DNA of 64,000 bases from Wurfbainia villosa (lineage: Eukaryota; Streptophyta; Magnoliopsida; Zingiberales; Zingiberaceae), in NCBI GenBank assembly GCA_025175895.1, contig CM046000.1:68848720-68912719 (forward strand), given 5' to 3'. Both the position numbers and the translations under genes were made by a program. Shown here piece by piece: positions 1 to 10,850 of this stretch. Under the pieces are notes generated by a model. It had not been told where the DNA came from, made no database searches, and worked only from the letters and a program-made list of their open reading frames with translations. Every line of letters starts with the position of its first letter. Within the stretch, counting starts at the first letter, position 1.

Positions 1-542
1 GTGATCTTCTCTCTGACATTGTATTGCAAGTTGTGGACCTCCGGCAGCCTTCCTCCTCCCCACTGCGAGTTACCGAAGCTTTTTAGGGCTTTGGCGTGCC
101 ATCCTAGCCGTTGTGCCTCCCCCCTAGGATTTGGGCAGAGCCATCCTTATATAGACATCGCCTCGAACCGCTGCAAAATTCAGAAAAAGTCCTAGTCATG
201 CAAATCCGTCAGGCCGCCACATGGTCGTGTGTTTCCACATGGCCAGGCCGTGTGCGGCCCTGGGTTGTTGTTCTTCGCCCATTGGACATGACTGTGTGAA
301 TCCACACACCCTGGCCGTGCCCTACTTTGCATCTAGCTGCGAAAGTCCTTCTTTTGCTTCGAAAATGCATCTTTTTCACTAGAAAAGCTAACCTGCACAC
401 AAAAGTACAACAAGCAAACATCCGAACCAAAAAATAGGCAATTCATGCAAGAATATAGTAACATATGCATGAAACTAACACAAAATGTAACAAGATGTGA
501 GCGAAAACTACTCCTAAAACCCTATATGTTTTGTTCACATCA
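1..542 (-). mobile_element. Athila-like element Z: partial LTR (left copy)
   Basis: This stretch aligns over its whole length with 7099-7619, the far end of the complete Z LTR. Read on the minus strand it starts TGATGTGAAC, matching TGATGTGAGC at 7619. The window edge cuts the rest. It is either the 3' LTR of Z or an LTR of a second family member inserted into Z's gag; the left side is needed to decide. The small ORFs here are chance frames in LTR sequence. Confidence 0.75.
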
Positions 543-788
543 CTGGACCATATGTATAAGTGCCGACTTCAGCTCAAAGTTATTCGCCGAAATAGACGGT
601 CTAGCTATGCTCGGCCTGAATCCTCTAGCGCTAGGAGCTGTGTAGTCCTGCAGAGGTCTGCTTCCAATGTTCACTTCGGATGCAGCTTGATCTTCCATCT
701 TTCGCTGTGCTACTCTCCGATGGTCAAAGGTTCTCTCAATCTCTGAGTTGATCGGAATTAGACCTTCTGACCCTAATCTTCTAAGCAT
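540..788 (-). pseudogene. gag: N-terminal fragment of an Athila-type gag
   Basis: The minus-strand frame reads from an ATG at 788 and ends at a TGA formed by the first three bases of the adjoining LTR (540-542). The segment with RPLQDYTAPS, then SIARPSISANNFELKS, then IHMVQ, resembles the conserved start of gag in plant Athila-group Ty3 elements, as I recall the family. Gag would form the virus-like particle in the cytoplasm. Only about 80 residues remain; the rest of gag and all of pol are missing between here and the LTR. Assignment rests on remembered family similarity. Confidence 0.6.
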
Positions 789-1030
789 ACGATGAACCAA
801 ACCACAAAGTTAAGAGTGCTAACCTAATGCTAAAAGTAGAAAATAAATAAGTCTAGCAAATAAAAATCTAAGATGCAATAAGTAAATAAAAAACTACTGC
901 TGAAAATAAAAACTAAATATGGAAAATAAATCTAAAGAAAATAAGATAAACTATAAGAAAATAAAGCAAGTATATAATCTAATCCTAAGTCCGATCCAAT
1001 TCACCACCGTTCAATTTGATATAGAATCGA
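789..1030 (-). other. AT-rich leader of element Z
   Basis: A-rich untranslated stretch between the Asp-tRNA primer site and the gag fragment on the minus strand. It has no coding frame I can support. A leader of a few hundred bases before gag is normal for Ty3 elements. Confidence 0.55.
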
Positions 1031-1051
1031 CAGTCCCCGACAACGGTGCCA
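1031..1051 (-). other. Primer-binding site, Asp-tRNA type (element Z)
   Basis: On the minus strand the sequence reads TGGCACCGTTGTCGGGGA. This is a two-mismatch version of TGGCGCCGTTGCCGGGGA, the complement of the plant tRNA-Asp 3' end. It lies 6 bp inside the LTR edge at 1058, as expected, and fixes Z as minus-oriented. Confidence 0.85.
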
Positions 1052-1057
1052 AAAACA

Positions 1058-1351
1058 TGATGTGCACGGACGCGACCTCGAATCTCGTGACAGATACCAT
1101 CGAGGACTCAAAGCGCACGCTCGCGCTCAATGTCTGCAAGTGTACTGATGACATCAAGTAATAAAGATTTATCGATCCCACAGGGACTAGGATTCGAATA
1201 CCAATACACTAAGTGGTTGCGATTGTTTGGACGTAATCTCTGAGAAAGTTGGTTGGTGAGGACTATCGGTGGACCCTACTTTGTACAGTGTCACACGGAG
1301 GAGGAAAAGAGTGTGCTGGGGTCTTAAAAGGCGATTCTAGGACTTCGGTTT
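1058..1351 (-). mobile_element. Athila-like LTR of Z, 3' portion (interrupted)
   Basis: The LTR begins on the plus strand with TGATGTG and, after the insertion of element A, ends at 7619 with CACATCA, so its ends are 7 bp inverted repeats. The two parts together are about 1.35 kb. The last five bases, ggttt, are the TSD made when A inserted. Confidence 0.8.
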
Positions 1352-2426
1352 TGTTGGTGCAGGGGCACTAGATAATCAAACCTGTGTTTTGATTATGGCA
1401 AAGACACAAAGTTAAGTTTACATCATTATCTCACGAGCTAAATCGAGTGTACAGAAAAGTACTAAAGCTAGAGTTGTAGGCTAGTGACACCCGGAGGAAG
1501 CCGTGGTGGTCGGGCGACACTCGAGTGACTACGGAGGGAGCCGAAGGAATCGAGTGGAAGGCCGGAAGCGAAAGCTACAAGGTAAGTATCGAGGAAAGCT
1601 CGTGTGAGTGAGAGATTGTAAGGTCGTGTCCTCTTTACGGGGATGACCGTAGGCGGCGATCCGACTAAGACTTCCTGTGAAAGGTCTAGGTCGAGATCGT
1701 ACGGTTAAAAACCGTTGAATTTATCATTTTTTGAGCTAACCTCTTACTGCAGGGAAGTGGCCAGCCGGCATCATCGCCGGACATTGGGGCCGATCGTGAT
1801 GCTCATCGATGATGGGAGTCATCGATCGATCGATGGCGGCTTTAATCAGCCTTTGCGCTAGGTTAAAACGGATAAGGTTTGATGCGACCAATTTGCGATA
1901 AAATTTATTACAACTTCGTGATCTGTTCTGAAAAAACAGGAGACATATTCAGAGGCTAAATTCTATAAAAGGAGGGGTGGATTCCAACTCCAAACATCAT
2001 CAAGTTTATTCATCAAGTGCTCCTACAACGCCAACGCTCCAACACCGTCATAACGCCGATGCGACAACAAGTTCAGATCTTCTTCGTCGGCAGCAGCATC
2101 TAGTAATATATTTTGATATTGTATTTGTTGTTTTTATTCGTAACGATGTGAGGTAGGCTTGTTGCCTCATCCTCGTATATTCGGTTTTGTGATCGTTGTC
2201 TCCTACCTCCAACTAGGAGGAGACGTTATAGTGCTTTGCCCTCCGTACGCGGTCTAGGACCGATAGGGCCTTGGAGTAGCAACCGCTGGGTTGTGAACTA
2301 AGTAAAATAAATGTGTCTCTTTATTTTCTATTGTGTTTACTCATTTAATTGTCTACTCGAATGAAACGTCGAAAAGATTTACGCTCGCTATTCACCCCCC
2401 CTCTAGCGACGCTTCTCGATCCAACA
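1352..2426 (+). repeat. Element A 5' LTR
   Basis: 1075 bp, from TGTTGGTGCAGGGGCACTAG to the terminal CCAACA. It pairs with 5494-6560. A GATC-rich palindromic block (1755-1862) lies about 110 bp upstream of a TATA box. The 3' part carries the GCTATTCACCCCCC motif shared with the other Copia LTRs of the window. Confidence 0.93.
1974..1980 (+). promoter_or_regulatory. TATA box in element A 5' LTR
   Basis: TATAAAA followed by GGAGGGG. The same box occurs at the equivalent place in the other LTR (6097-6105, TATATAAAA) and in element B. It marks the U3/R side of the LTR promoter. Confidence 0.7.
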
Positions 2427-2428
2427 AT

Positions 2429-2440
2429 TGGTATCAGAGC
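2429..2440 (+). other. Primer-binding site, initiator-Met tRNA (element A)
   Basis: TGGTATCAGAGC, two bases after the LTR end. This is the standard plant Copia primer site complementary to the 3' end of tRNA-iMet. Confidence 0.92.
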
Positions 2441-2918
2441 GGGGGCGCTAAGATTTGGTGAAACCACCGATCTAGCACGTTTTAGTTTTCTGTTCATATT
2501 TTTTGATTCATATTTTTTAGGTCTTTTTCCTCCCGCACTACTAATCCAAGACGAAGTCTTGGTACATTTCTTTTGGTTGTGTGCTTGCAAGTTTTCTCTC
2601 TTGGAGTAGCTGACGGTAAAAGGGCCATAACATTTCACACAAGTGGACTCAGATAACGATCTACCTACCAAATCGAAGTTCTCTGAGAGATCTACATTTC
2701 TTAGGAGGGTTTACCCTCGTAACAAGCTATTTCCAGACCCAAAATCCAACGTCTAGTACCCTTTCGGGGACATCGAAGGTCGTAAGCTGTTAGTTTTTGT
2801 TAGTTTCTTATTTTTCTCATTTAATTCAGTTTATTTCCCATTTATTTCCCGCATTACTAATCCAAGACCAAGTCTGGGAATTCCCATTGTTTTTTATTTG
2901 TGTTTTGCAAGATACTTA

Positions 2919-4310
2919 ATGGCTCACATTGAGGGGTATAGCACCACCCGACCTCCGTTCTTTAATGGAGATGATTTCCGTTATTGGAAAGGTCGGATGG
3001 AGTGTTTCTTGAAAACACAAGTCGAGACTTGGATAATAATGCAAACCGGCTTTGCTCTACCCACCAATGATCAAGAAGAGCCCTTGGATTTCAACAAGTG
3101 GACAAATGCAACCAAGAGGAAAATTGAAGCCGATGCAAGAGCAACCCAAATATTGCAATGTGGCTTGTCCAAGGAGGAACTCAACCGCATCGGACCATTC
3201 ATTAGTGCCAAGGACCTATGGAACAAATTAATCGAGCTACACGAAGGAATGTCCGATGCTAAGGTATGTAAACGTGACCTTCTTTTCAATAAGTTGTATA
3301 ACCTTAAGATGCAGGAACACGAGACGGCGACGCAACTACACGCCCGCGTCCAGGACATTGTCAATGGCCTGCACACCATCGGATACAAGGTCAAAAACCG
3401 TGACCTACTAAGGTACGTTCTTAATTCATTTCCTAGGACTACCTTGTGGGCATCCATGGTCGATGCCTACAAGGTCTCTAAGGACCTTTCAAAGCTTAGG
3501 TTAGATGAATTATTTTCCGAGTTTGAACTTCACGAGCAAACTAATGTGGTCCGGGCCGAGAGAGGTATTGCTCTACTTGTAGGACAAAGAAGAAAGCCAC
3601 CTACTAGGCAAGAAGATGGACTCGAACCCGACGACGAATTAGAGTCCGAATCCGAAAAGGTGGAAGCAATAGTGAACGTAGTGCGGAAGATCGTTCGGAG
3701 GGAAAGGAGGCTACTAAAGAATCAAAAGAGGGCACAATTCAAATCAAATCAAAAGAAGACTTTTCATGCAACATGGGACAACGAAGAAGGCGGCGGCATA
3801 GCATGCATGGCAAGACCCGAAGAGTCCGAGTCAGAGTCCGAGTCAGAATCCAATTACAACACCGACTCCGAACTCGAGGACTACTTCCAGAAGCAACTCA
3901 AAGCCGGACCAAAAGAGAAAATTAAGGTTAGCCGCTCACTAATTCATACGCTTTACAATACAATTAAAATGCTTAATAGGAAATTAACTAAGTCCGAGTC
4001 TAGGGTTGAGTCGTTACTTGAGGAGGTTGAAACCCTCAATCAAGAGGCTACTCTAACCTCTTCAACTAGTCAAGTTCAAGAGGGAAACTCAACCCAAATT
4101 GAAAAACTTGAGGAGGAGAATTCTCTCTTGAAAGACCGAGTTCAAGAGGTTGAGGTTACGTTGGAAAGGTTCACGTTGGGATCTAAGAATCTTAACCGAC
4201 TACTTGTAACCCAAAGAGTCGTGTACAACAAAGTCGGACTCAGATTTAGGTCAACGACTACGAATAGGTCATATATGTCTATCGTAAATCTTAGTCATCA
4301 AAGAGTCTAA
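2919..4310 (+). CDS. gag: Gag-like protein of element A (UBN2/DUF4219 type)
   Basis: A 463-residue frame from the ATG at 2919 (a longer frame upstream begins at a TTG). Residues 1-190 carry the Copia gag fold: TRPPFFNGDD, then a tryptophan-rich YWKGRMECFL, and later LWNKLIELHEG and RTTLWASMVDAYK. A Glu/Ser repeat follows, then a Leu/Glu-rich coiled coil. The usual CCHC zinc knuckle is absent. It would form or join virus-like particles in the cytoplasm. The TAA at 4308-4310 is probably a decayed CAA, because element B has Gln here; the same frame then runs to 4457 and ends with the WVPK/WIPQ motif that in complete elements lies just before protease. Confidence 0.85.
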   Translation: MAHIEGYSTTRPPFFNGDDFRYWKGRMECFLKTQVETWIIMQTGFALPTNDQEEPLDFNKWTNATKRKIEADARATQILQCGLSKEELNRIGPFISAKDLWNKLIELHEGMSDAKVCKRDLLFNKLYNLKMQEHETATQLHARVQDIVNGLHTIGYKVKNRDLLRYVLNSFPRTTLWASMVDAYKVSKDLSKLRLDELFSEFELHEQTNVVRAERGIALLVGQRRKPPTRQEDGLEPDDELESESEKVEAIVNVVRKIVRRERRLLKNQKRAQFKSNQKKTFHATWDNEEGGGIACMARPEESESESESESNYNTDSELEDYFQKQLKAGPKEKIKVSRSLIHTLYNTIKMLNRKLTKSESRVESLLEEVETLNQEATLTSSTSQVQEGNSTQIEKLEEENSLLKDRVQEVEVTLERFTLGSKNLNRLLVTQRVVYNKVGLRFRSTTTNRSYMSIVNLSHQRV

Positions 4311-4457
4311 GCATGGGTCCCAAAGGTTTTATTGAATTCACATATAAGGACTTATAAGTTTTGGATTCCCCAGGATCAAATTCATTATTTGAATAGACCA
4401 TATTGGTTCAATGGTCCAGGGGGAGCTAACACTAAAATAGTATACCCGGTTACTTAG

Positions 4458-5493
4458 CAAAACCATTGAATATTTTACTTTAATTTGTAGAACGGCTAGA
4501 TAGGGAAAATAGTTAGTCAACTCTTGACAACATAGTATCAGGACGCGGCGAGATGATAGTATGTTAGGGAAACAAAGTCTCGTGTATTCGAGCTAGATAA
4601 GGCGTATCTAGCTTGGTGCACTTGACCGAGTGGAACTAGCTGAAGCTACCTCACCGTATCCTAAACTAGTTAGACCAGGAAGTAACCCTAAGTGACTTAA
4701 GTGATATTTTCTTAAATTTGGCTTTGTCTAAGGAAGTGGTCATTGTTCCGATCAAAGAAGGCCTTTGTGCCTCGCCACGACCTAGAAGCCAATTTCTCGA
4801 AAAGTTACTTAATGATCTAAAGGTTAAATCCGAATCTAACCCAAGGTTGACTATCTTTAATCAATTTAAAATCATCTTACAAAACATATAAGGTGAACAA
4901 ATTTTGAGACACATAGAATGGGTGAGATGTTAAGGATAATTCAAATATAACCTTTCAAAAGACTACTTATTTTCCCAACTATTGCACTTAACAACTCTTA
5001 GGCCAAAGTTTAGCGCCCCCTACACCTCTTATACTTCATATATTTGACTAAGGGGGAAAGCAAACTAACCCTAAGGATTATATTACAAACCTTTAGATTA
5101 TTAGTGCAGAGGGACACACCTCGAACAAATCTATCTAATTACTGCTAGATGCATGCTTGGACTCATAGTTGATTTATCTTGATGCATGCATATACCATAT
5201 TGTTTTTAAACCCCTATTTTATATAACAAACTTCAATTTTACATAACAAACCCCAACATTTTTTTTGATTTATGGCAAAAGGGGGAGAAGAGCGAAAGTT
5301 AAGGAGGAGTAACACAAAATTTATTTAATTTTGAAAACTAAAGTATCTCTTTCAAAACTCACCTGGGGTTAAGGGGGAGTTTTGGTTAAGGGGGAGTTTT
5401 TTTAAAATGACTTTCATCATTTACTATACTTGTTTTATGCTTTAATTTCCCTTAACTTTGTGTTGGTTTGCCATAGATCAAAAAGGGGGAGAT
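4458..5493 (+). other. Element A 3' untranslated region with several polypurine tracts
   Basis: No coding frame is seen. Polypurine tracts of the form AAGGGGGAG occur near 5277-5290, 5371-5379 and 5388-5396, before the functional PPT at 5480-5493, which adjoins the LTR. Long untranslated DNA between gag/pol and the LTR, with several purine tracts, is typical of SIRE/Maximus-type Copia elements. Confidence 0.75.
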
Positions 5494-6560
5494 TGTTGGT
5501 GCAGGGGCACTAGATAATCGAACATGTGTTTTGATTATGGCAAAGACACAAAGTTAAGTTTACATCATTATCTCACGAGCTAAATCGAGTGTGCAGAAAA
5601 CTACTAAAGCTGGAGCTGTAGGCTAGCGACACCCGGAGGAAGCTGTGGTGGTCGAGCGACACTCAGTGACTTCGGAGGGAGCCGAAGGAATCGAGTGGAA
5701 GGCCGGAAGTGAAAGCTACAAGGTAAGTATCGAGGAAAGCTCATGTGAGTGAGAGATTGTATGGTCGTGTCCTCTTTACGGGGATGACCGTAGGCGGCGA
5801 TCTGACTAAGACTTCCTGTGGAAGGTCTAGGTCGAGATCGGACGATTAGAAACCGTCGAATTTACCATTTTTCGAGCTAACCTCTTCTTTGCAGGAAGTG
5901 GCATGGAAGTCATTCTTGGACATTGGGCGATCGGTGATGCTCATCGATCGTGATGGGAGTCATCGATCGGTGATGGCGAATCGACCTTTGCACTAGGTCA
6001 AAACGGATAAGGTTTGACGCGGCCACTTCGCGATAAAATTTTTTACAACTTCGTGATCTGTTCCGAAAAAAGAGGAGACATATTCAGAGGCCAAATTATA
6101 TAAAAGGAGGGGTGGATTCCAACTCCAAACATCATGAAGTTTATTCATCAAGTTCTCCTACAACGCCAACACTCCAACACCGTCATAACGTCAATGCGAC
6201 AACAAGTTTAGATCATCTTCGTCGGCAGCAACATCTAGTAATATATTTTGATATTGTATTTGTTATTTTTATTCGTAACGAGGTGAGGTAGGCTTGTTGC
6301 CTCATCCTCCTACATTCGGTTTTGTGATCGTTGTCTCCTACCTCCAACGAGGAGGAGACGTTATAGTGCTTTGCCCTCCGTACGCAGTCTAGGACCGATA
6401 GGGCCTTGGAGTAGCAACTGCTGGGTTGTGAACCAAGTAAAATAAACGTGTCTCTTTATTTTCCGCTGTGTTTACTCGTTTAAGTGTCTACTCGAATGAA
6501 ATGTCGAAAAGATTTACGCTCGCTATTCACCCCCATCTAGCGATGCTTCTCGATCCAACA
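5494..6560 (+). repeat. Element A 3' LTR
   Basis: 1067 bp, closely matching 1352-2426 except in the block 5895-5998, where the two LTRs diverge sharply. It ends CCAACA and is followed by the TSD ggttt. Confidence 0.93.
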
Positions 6561-7619
6561 GGTTTCGCTTGTATACCACAGAACAATATTGTCAATTGGC
6601 GTCGTCTAAATGTCTACCTATGGTTTTGAGTAAGGGACATCATACACTCTCCCGCAGAGCCGCCGCAATCACCGGGAGCTATCTCCGCCCAAAAGGATAG
6701 GATAGAGGTACGAGGATGCCAAATCAATCCTTGCGGTGGACCGTTTCTGATTCCACCGCTCCCTTCTCCCTGCAGTTACGCGAGGTCAGGTTTACCTCTA
6801 GGTTCATTGGATCAAACCTCCTAAATTCTAGATTACGAGGGCTATCACCACCTCGTATCGCCTAAGCACAGTGGAAAAAAAGCCAAACACACGTAGATAT
6901 AATAGAGAGCAACTACCAATTGTCAAATAAAACTTATGGCCAGAATTTAATATGAACCAACATTGTTTATGTACACAAGCTACTCCCTAATCCTAGAATC
7001 GAAAGTACTACTCCATAAATACGAAGGAAGAATCACAAAACATGTTTAAGTTTGAATACAATAGAAATAGAGTGTAGAAATAGAGATATACGATGCTTCG
7101 TGATCTTCTCTCCGGCGTTGTATTGCAAGTTGTGGACCTTCGGCAGTGTTCCTCCTCCCCGCTGTGAGTTACCAAAGCTTTTTAGGGCTTCGGCGTGCCA
7201 TCCTAGCCGTTGTGCCTCCTCCCTAGGGTTTGGGCGGAGCCATCCTTATATAGACATCGCCTCGGACCGCTACAAAATCTGGAAAAAACCCTAGTCGTGC
7301 AAATTCGTCGGGCCACCACACGGCCAGGCCATGTGCGGCCCTGGGGTGCTGTTCTTCACCCATTGGACACGGCCGTGTTAATCCACATGCCCTGGCTGTG
7401 TCCCACTCTGTGTCTAGCTGAAATGTTCTTTTTCTCCGAAAATGCATCTTTTTCACCAGAAAAACTAACCTGCACACAAAAGTACAACGAGCAGACCTCC
7501 GAACCAATAAATAGGCAATGCATGCAAGAATAGAGTAACATATGCATGAAACTAACACAAAATATAACAAGATGTGAGCGAAAACTACTCCTAAAACCCT
7601 ATATGTTTTGCTCACATCA
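6561..7619 (-). mobile_element. Athila-like LTR of Z, 5' portion (right of A)
   Basis: Continuation of the LTR that begins at 1058. The last 520 bp match 1-542. It ends CACATCA at 7619. The following cctcc would be its TSD, but the partner copy lies left of the window. It contains no gene; ORFs here are LTR frames. Confidence 0.8.
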
Positions 7620-8530
7620 CCTCCTCATGAGGAAAAATACCATCCATCATCCCATGATGGATACCTCCCCCTAAAGGCTTGCTCCCCCTTGACCATTGCA
7701 CCAACAATGTCCTTGGGAAGTCTCTAAGCCAATAGGAATTCTAAGCCATCAAAAATAAGGTTCAAAGTTCAAACATGAACTCTCAACACCTTAAGTTTGA
7801 TACATCATCCTAACACCTCTCCAAATCCATATCCAATGGATTTTCACCCTTTATAATGCTTCCTAAAGCATATCCAAGGGTTAGGAGTGGTTAGGAAACT
7901 TACTGTAGTTAAAAATGAGCTAAATAACCTTGTTTTTCCCGAAATTAGCCTGACAGTCGACTCCTTATAGTCACCAGTTCGACTTCCATTCATCAGTCGA
8001 CTGCCATTAAGTGATAGTCGACTGATAACTGAAACTGCCCATTTTCAATTTCAAAAATTGAGATTTGAAAAAGCGTAATTAATTTTACGTATTCTGAAAA
8101 ATCATTAAAAATTTATACGTACATTACTTATAAGCAATACAATAGGTGAAAAATATTAGAAAAATATTTTACCCATTAAAATAGGAGATTGATACAAAGT
8201 TCAAAAACCATTAAAACTTTAATGTTTTTGATCTACTTTGTATCAACTTCTTCAATGGTGATTGCTATCAAAAGATAGACTTCACCAAGGTTTTCTAAAG
8301 TGATTTTAAAATGATTTTGAAAACCTATTTTGAACCATGGACTATTGGCTAGATGTACATGACTTGTACATTAGCTTTCCTCATGATTCATATTGATGAC
8401 TAAGATAAGTTTAAGTCCATCTAGATGCACTATCTATGCACCTAAATAGACATTGCCAATAATCATAATGCCATGACATAACATAACAATGAGATCTAAA
8501 CATACATGACATTTAGAGATGAAATAAACT
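7620..8530 (-). other. Element E 3' untranslated region
   Basis: Matches element C around 29340-30160 in reverse complement, including the inverted pair reading TCCATCATCCCATGATGGAT. Degenerate CAGTCGACTG sites lie at about 7955-8035, the same place as in the 3' untranslated regions of C, D and H. No coding frame. Confidence 0.75.
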
Positions 8531-8735
8531 ATAGAGACGTACTCTAAAAACAAATTCATTTCATTAATCACTAAGTTCAAAGGCAGTGCCTTACACCCAT
8601 AAAAGAAAAACAAACAAAAGAAGATCAAACTACAGGGGATGACTATCTAAGATGTAGGATCATCAGTGTCCATGGTCGTTGACTGTGAACCGCCGACAAC
8701 AGGTGGATGTCTAGGTGCAGGAGGACGAAGAAGCA

Positions 8736-9808
8736 CTAGGAGTTCTTGCTTTGCTGGTCTAATCTCCTCAGCTGGGAGATGACCAAAGATTGGAACTCCT
8801 GGTGCTCCTGGCGAAACACCTGGTGCTCCAGACGAATCTCCTCATACTCCAGATGAAGCTCCGCAAGATGAGTATCTATCTCCTCCTCAAATACATCGAG
8901 GCGCATTGTGAAGTCTGAGTCTAACACAACATCATCCTTTGCATCAGCATCTGCTATAGTGTCACCCTCAGGTGCTGGAGCATCACCTGCCTGTTGTCGC
9001 CTAGCGGCCTAGACCATGGATCCCTCCAAGGGCTTTAAGCCCGCTAAAGAAAAACTCCGTGCATTCATGCGGTGCAAAGGGTCAATGCCCTCGCGTGTGA
9101 CTGGGAAACCACACATTTCTCTGAGTTAAGCTTCATTCTAATTAGCAATACGTACCGAATGTGGACTTTGCCATTGTTTGGCTTAATGAAATGAGTGATG
9201 CAGTGGAATGTGTTTAGACTAATATTCACATCTAACCCTTGGCGGAATGCATGCATAAGAAACAAATGTGGTGGCCGAACCAAAGCCAATCCACGAGTGA
9301 CTATGGGAAGGATGCAATGAGTAATGACCTTATAAAGGAAATTGTCTGGAGCAGAAAGATCGTTCGAGGGGAAAAGATTTACATTTAATGGACGTGGACT
9401 GTGATAGAAATAATCATGAAGAGTGTCTAAAGAAATGTCCTCAAAAGGGGACAGAAGAGGCTCATCTAAAGAAGGATAGAAAAGAAACTCACTCTCGGAT
9501 GGGCGACACCCGAGAAAGTCGGCCGAGATCTGGAAAGTGAAGTCCAGATCGCGTTGAGCAACACGAGTCCGGTACCTCCCCTCTCCAACCAATTGCAAGT
9601 TATTGAAAAATTCTGAAAGCAAAGTAGAGTTGGCCGAATGTTCACAAAACACCAAGGACTCTAGGTTGTAGAAACGGATGATCTGGATAATGTCAAAGCA
9701 GTAGTCTTTGAAGAATTTCGGGTCCAATGCTCGAGGAGGAATGAGTTGAAATTTGTTTTTATGAAATGCATGTTCAAATGTCGAATTAGGAAACCAAGGA
9801 TCGGTCAT
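8736..9808 (-). pseudogene. Putative plant transposon protein-domain ORF (PF20167-like), frameshifted
   Basis: The minus-strand frame from 9808 opens with DPWFPN, then AFHKNKFQLIPPRALDPKFF and YNLESLVFC, ending about residue 247 at 9065. This pattern resembles the plant-specific putative transposon protein domain that I recall from accessory ORFs of plant LTR elements. A frameshift near 9130 moves the reading to another frame, which continues through GFPVTREGIDPLHRMNAR to an acidic tail with repeated EHQ motifs (8736-8927), with one further stop near 9017. Its biochemical role is unknown. Identification is from memory of the family. Confidence 0.5.
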
Positions 9809-10329
9809 TGGTGGAGGGTTTGACGGGCCCGCATTGACAGGTGGTAATCAGGTACGCTTAGATGGAAAATGCTTAATTCTAAATGTACGGATTGAAAGAA
9901 AAGAAACAATGTAGGTCAAAAATGCATGATGATGATGAATGCATCACAAAAACAAACAAAGATAATAATGGTTAGTGAATCAAGAGTAGATAAACAACGA
10001 ACCCAAGAGTAGGGGTGAGGGTTTACCTAGGAGGCATGGTGGAAAGCTTCTAATGACCACAAACAACGCCGGAGTTGAGGTTCCACGAAGCCCTAACCGA
10101 AGGGGTAGGCTGTGGTGGAGACCGAGGCTTGAAACGGTGAGAGGAGAGAGTCCTTAAGTTGAAGGAACCTTCAAGCATGAGAACCGGCCGGTAAGATGGT
10201 CGGAAACAGAGAGAAGAGCGAGAAGGACTTGACGGAGGAATGCGGCGGAGGAAAAAGACGAGAAGGACTTCGAGTTTTTGCAAGTCGAATCGGCCGATTT
10301 ACCCTAATATCTGTGCCATCAGTCGAACT

Positions 10330-10520
10330 AACGAACTACTCGATCGGTGATGGAGAGCGATCAGCCCGACGATTATCTATGAAGCATTCAGCAGGCTCGA
10401 CGGTCGGTAGCGAATATCGGCGATCGGCCGATGTGGATCGATCAGTCGGTCGATCGGCTCTGAGCATTCAGCAGGTGCGACGATCGATCGCCACAAGTGC
10501 AATGGATCGCTCGGTGAGCG
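10330..10520 (-). repeat. GATCG/CGATCG-rich irregular repeat
   Basis: Dense run of GATCG, CGATCGG and TCGATCAG words, plus a repeated CATTCAGCAGG, within the segment inserted in E. The same vocabulary appears in the variable block of the A and B LTRs. Just right of it (10545-10580) are TCAGTCGACT words. Confidence 0.5.
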
Positions 10521-10850
10521 GGATGACCTAGTCCGGGACACACTTATCAGTCGAACTGGTGACAAACGTCAGTCGACTGATATCAGACTGATAGGTTTAT
10601 TCATCTAGGTTGTTAAATGCATAACTAATTCAAGAGAGGTAAAAAATTCACGATATTTTGTGGACACCATTTTTAATTCATTTACTATCAAGGAAAAATA
10701 AGTCAAAAAATATATCTTTTTCAGATTTTAATATTGACACAAACTTGAAACATAGCAAAAGCTTTAAAGTTTTTCACTAATTTGTACCACTTTTGCTAAT
10801 CAAGTACAAATTGTTTTTCAAAGTATGTTTTAACATAATGTCATGGCATG

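Larger units (their letters stand above)
1352..6560 (+). mobile_element. Element A: gag-only Copia derivative (TR-GAG-like), complete
   Basis: Complete 5.2 kb LTR element with LTRs at 1352-2426 and 5494-6560, ends TGTTGG/CCAACA, and a perfect 5 bp TSD ggttt at 1347-1351 and 6561-6565. It has an initiator-Met PBS and a PPT. The interior holds one gag-like frame and about 1 kb of untranslated DNA, with no protease, integrase or RT. This matches the published class of terminal-repeat elements carrying only gag (TR-GAG). It must have moved using enzymes supplied in trans. Confidence 0.92.
8531..10850 (-). mobile_element. Segment of unknown family inserted in element E
   Basis: About 2.3 kb absent from the related element C. 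It holds a minus-strand coding remnant (8736-9808), a proline-rich short frame near 10050-10283 and a GATCG-rich stretch at 10330-10520. I could not find LTRs, terminal inverted repeats or a TSD, so the borders are approximate (within about 100-200 bp). It may be captured sequence or a nested element with decayed ends. Confidence 0.4.

Noticed and set aside
2429..2440. tRNA gene at the primer-binding sites
   Set aside because: Only the 12-18 bases complementary to a tRNA 3' end are present; no cloverleaf or anticodon arm.
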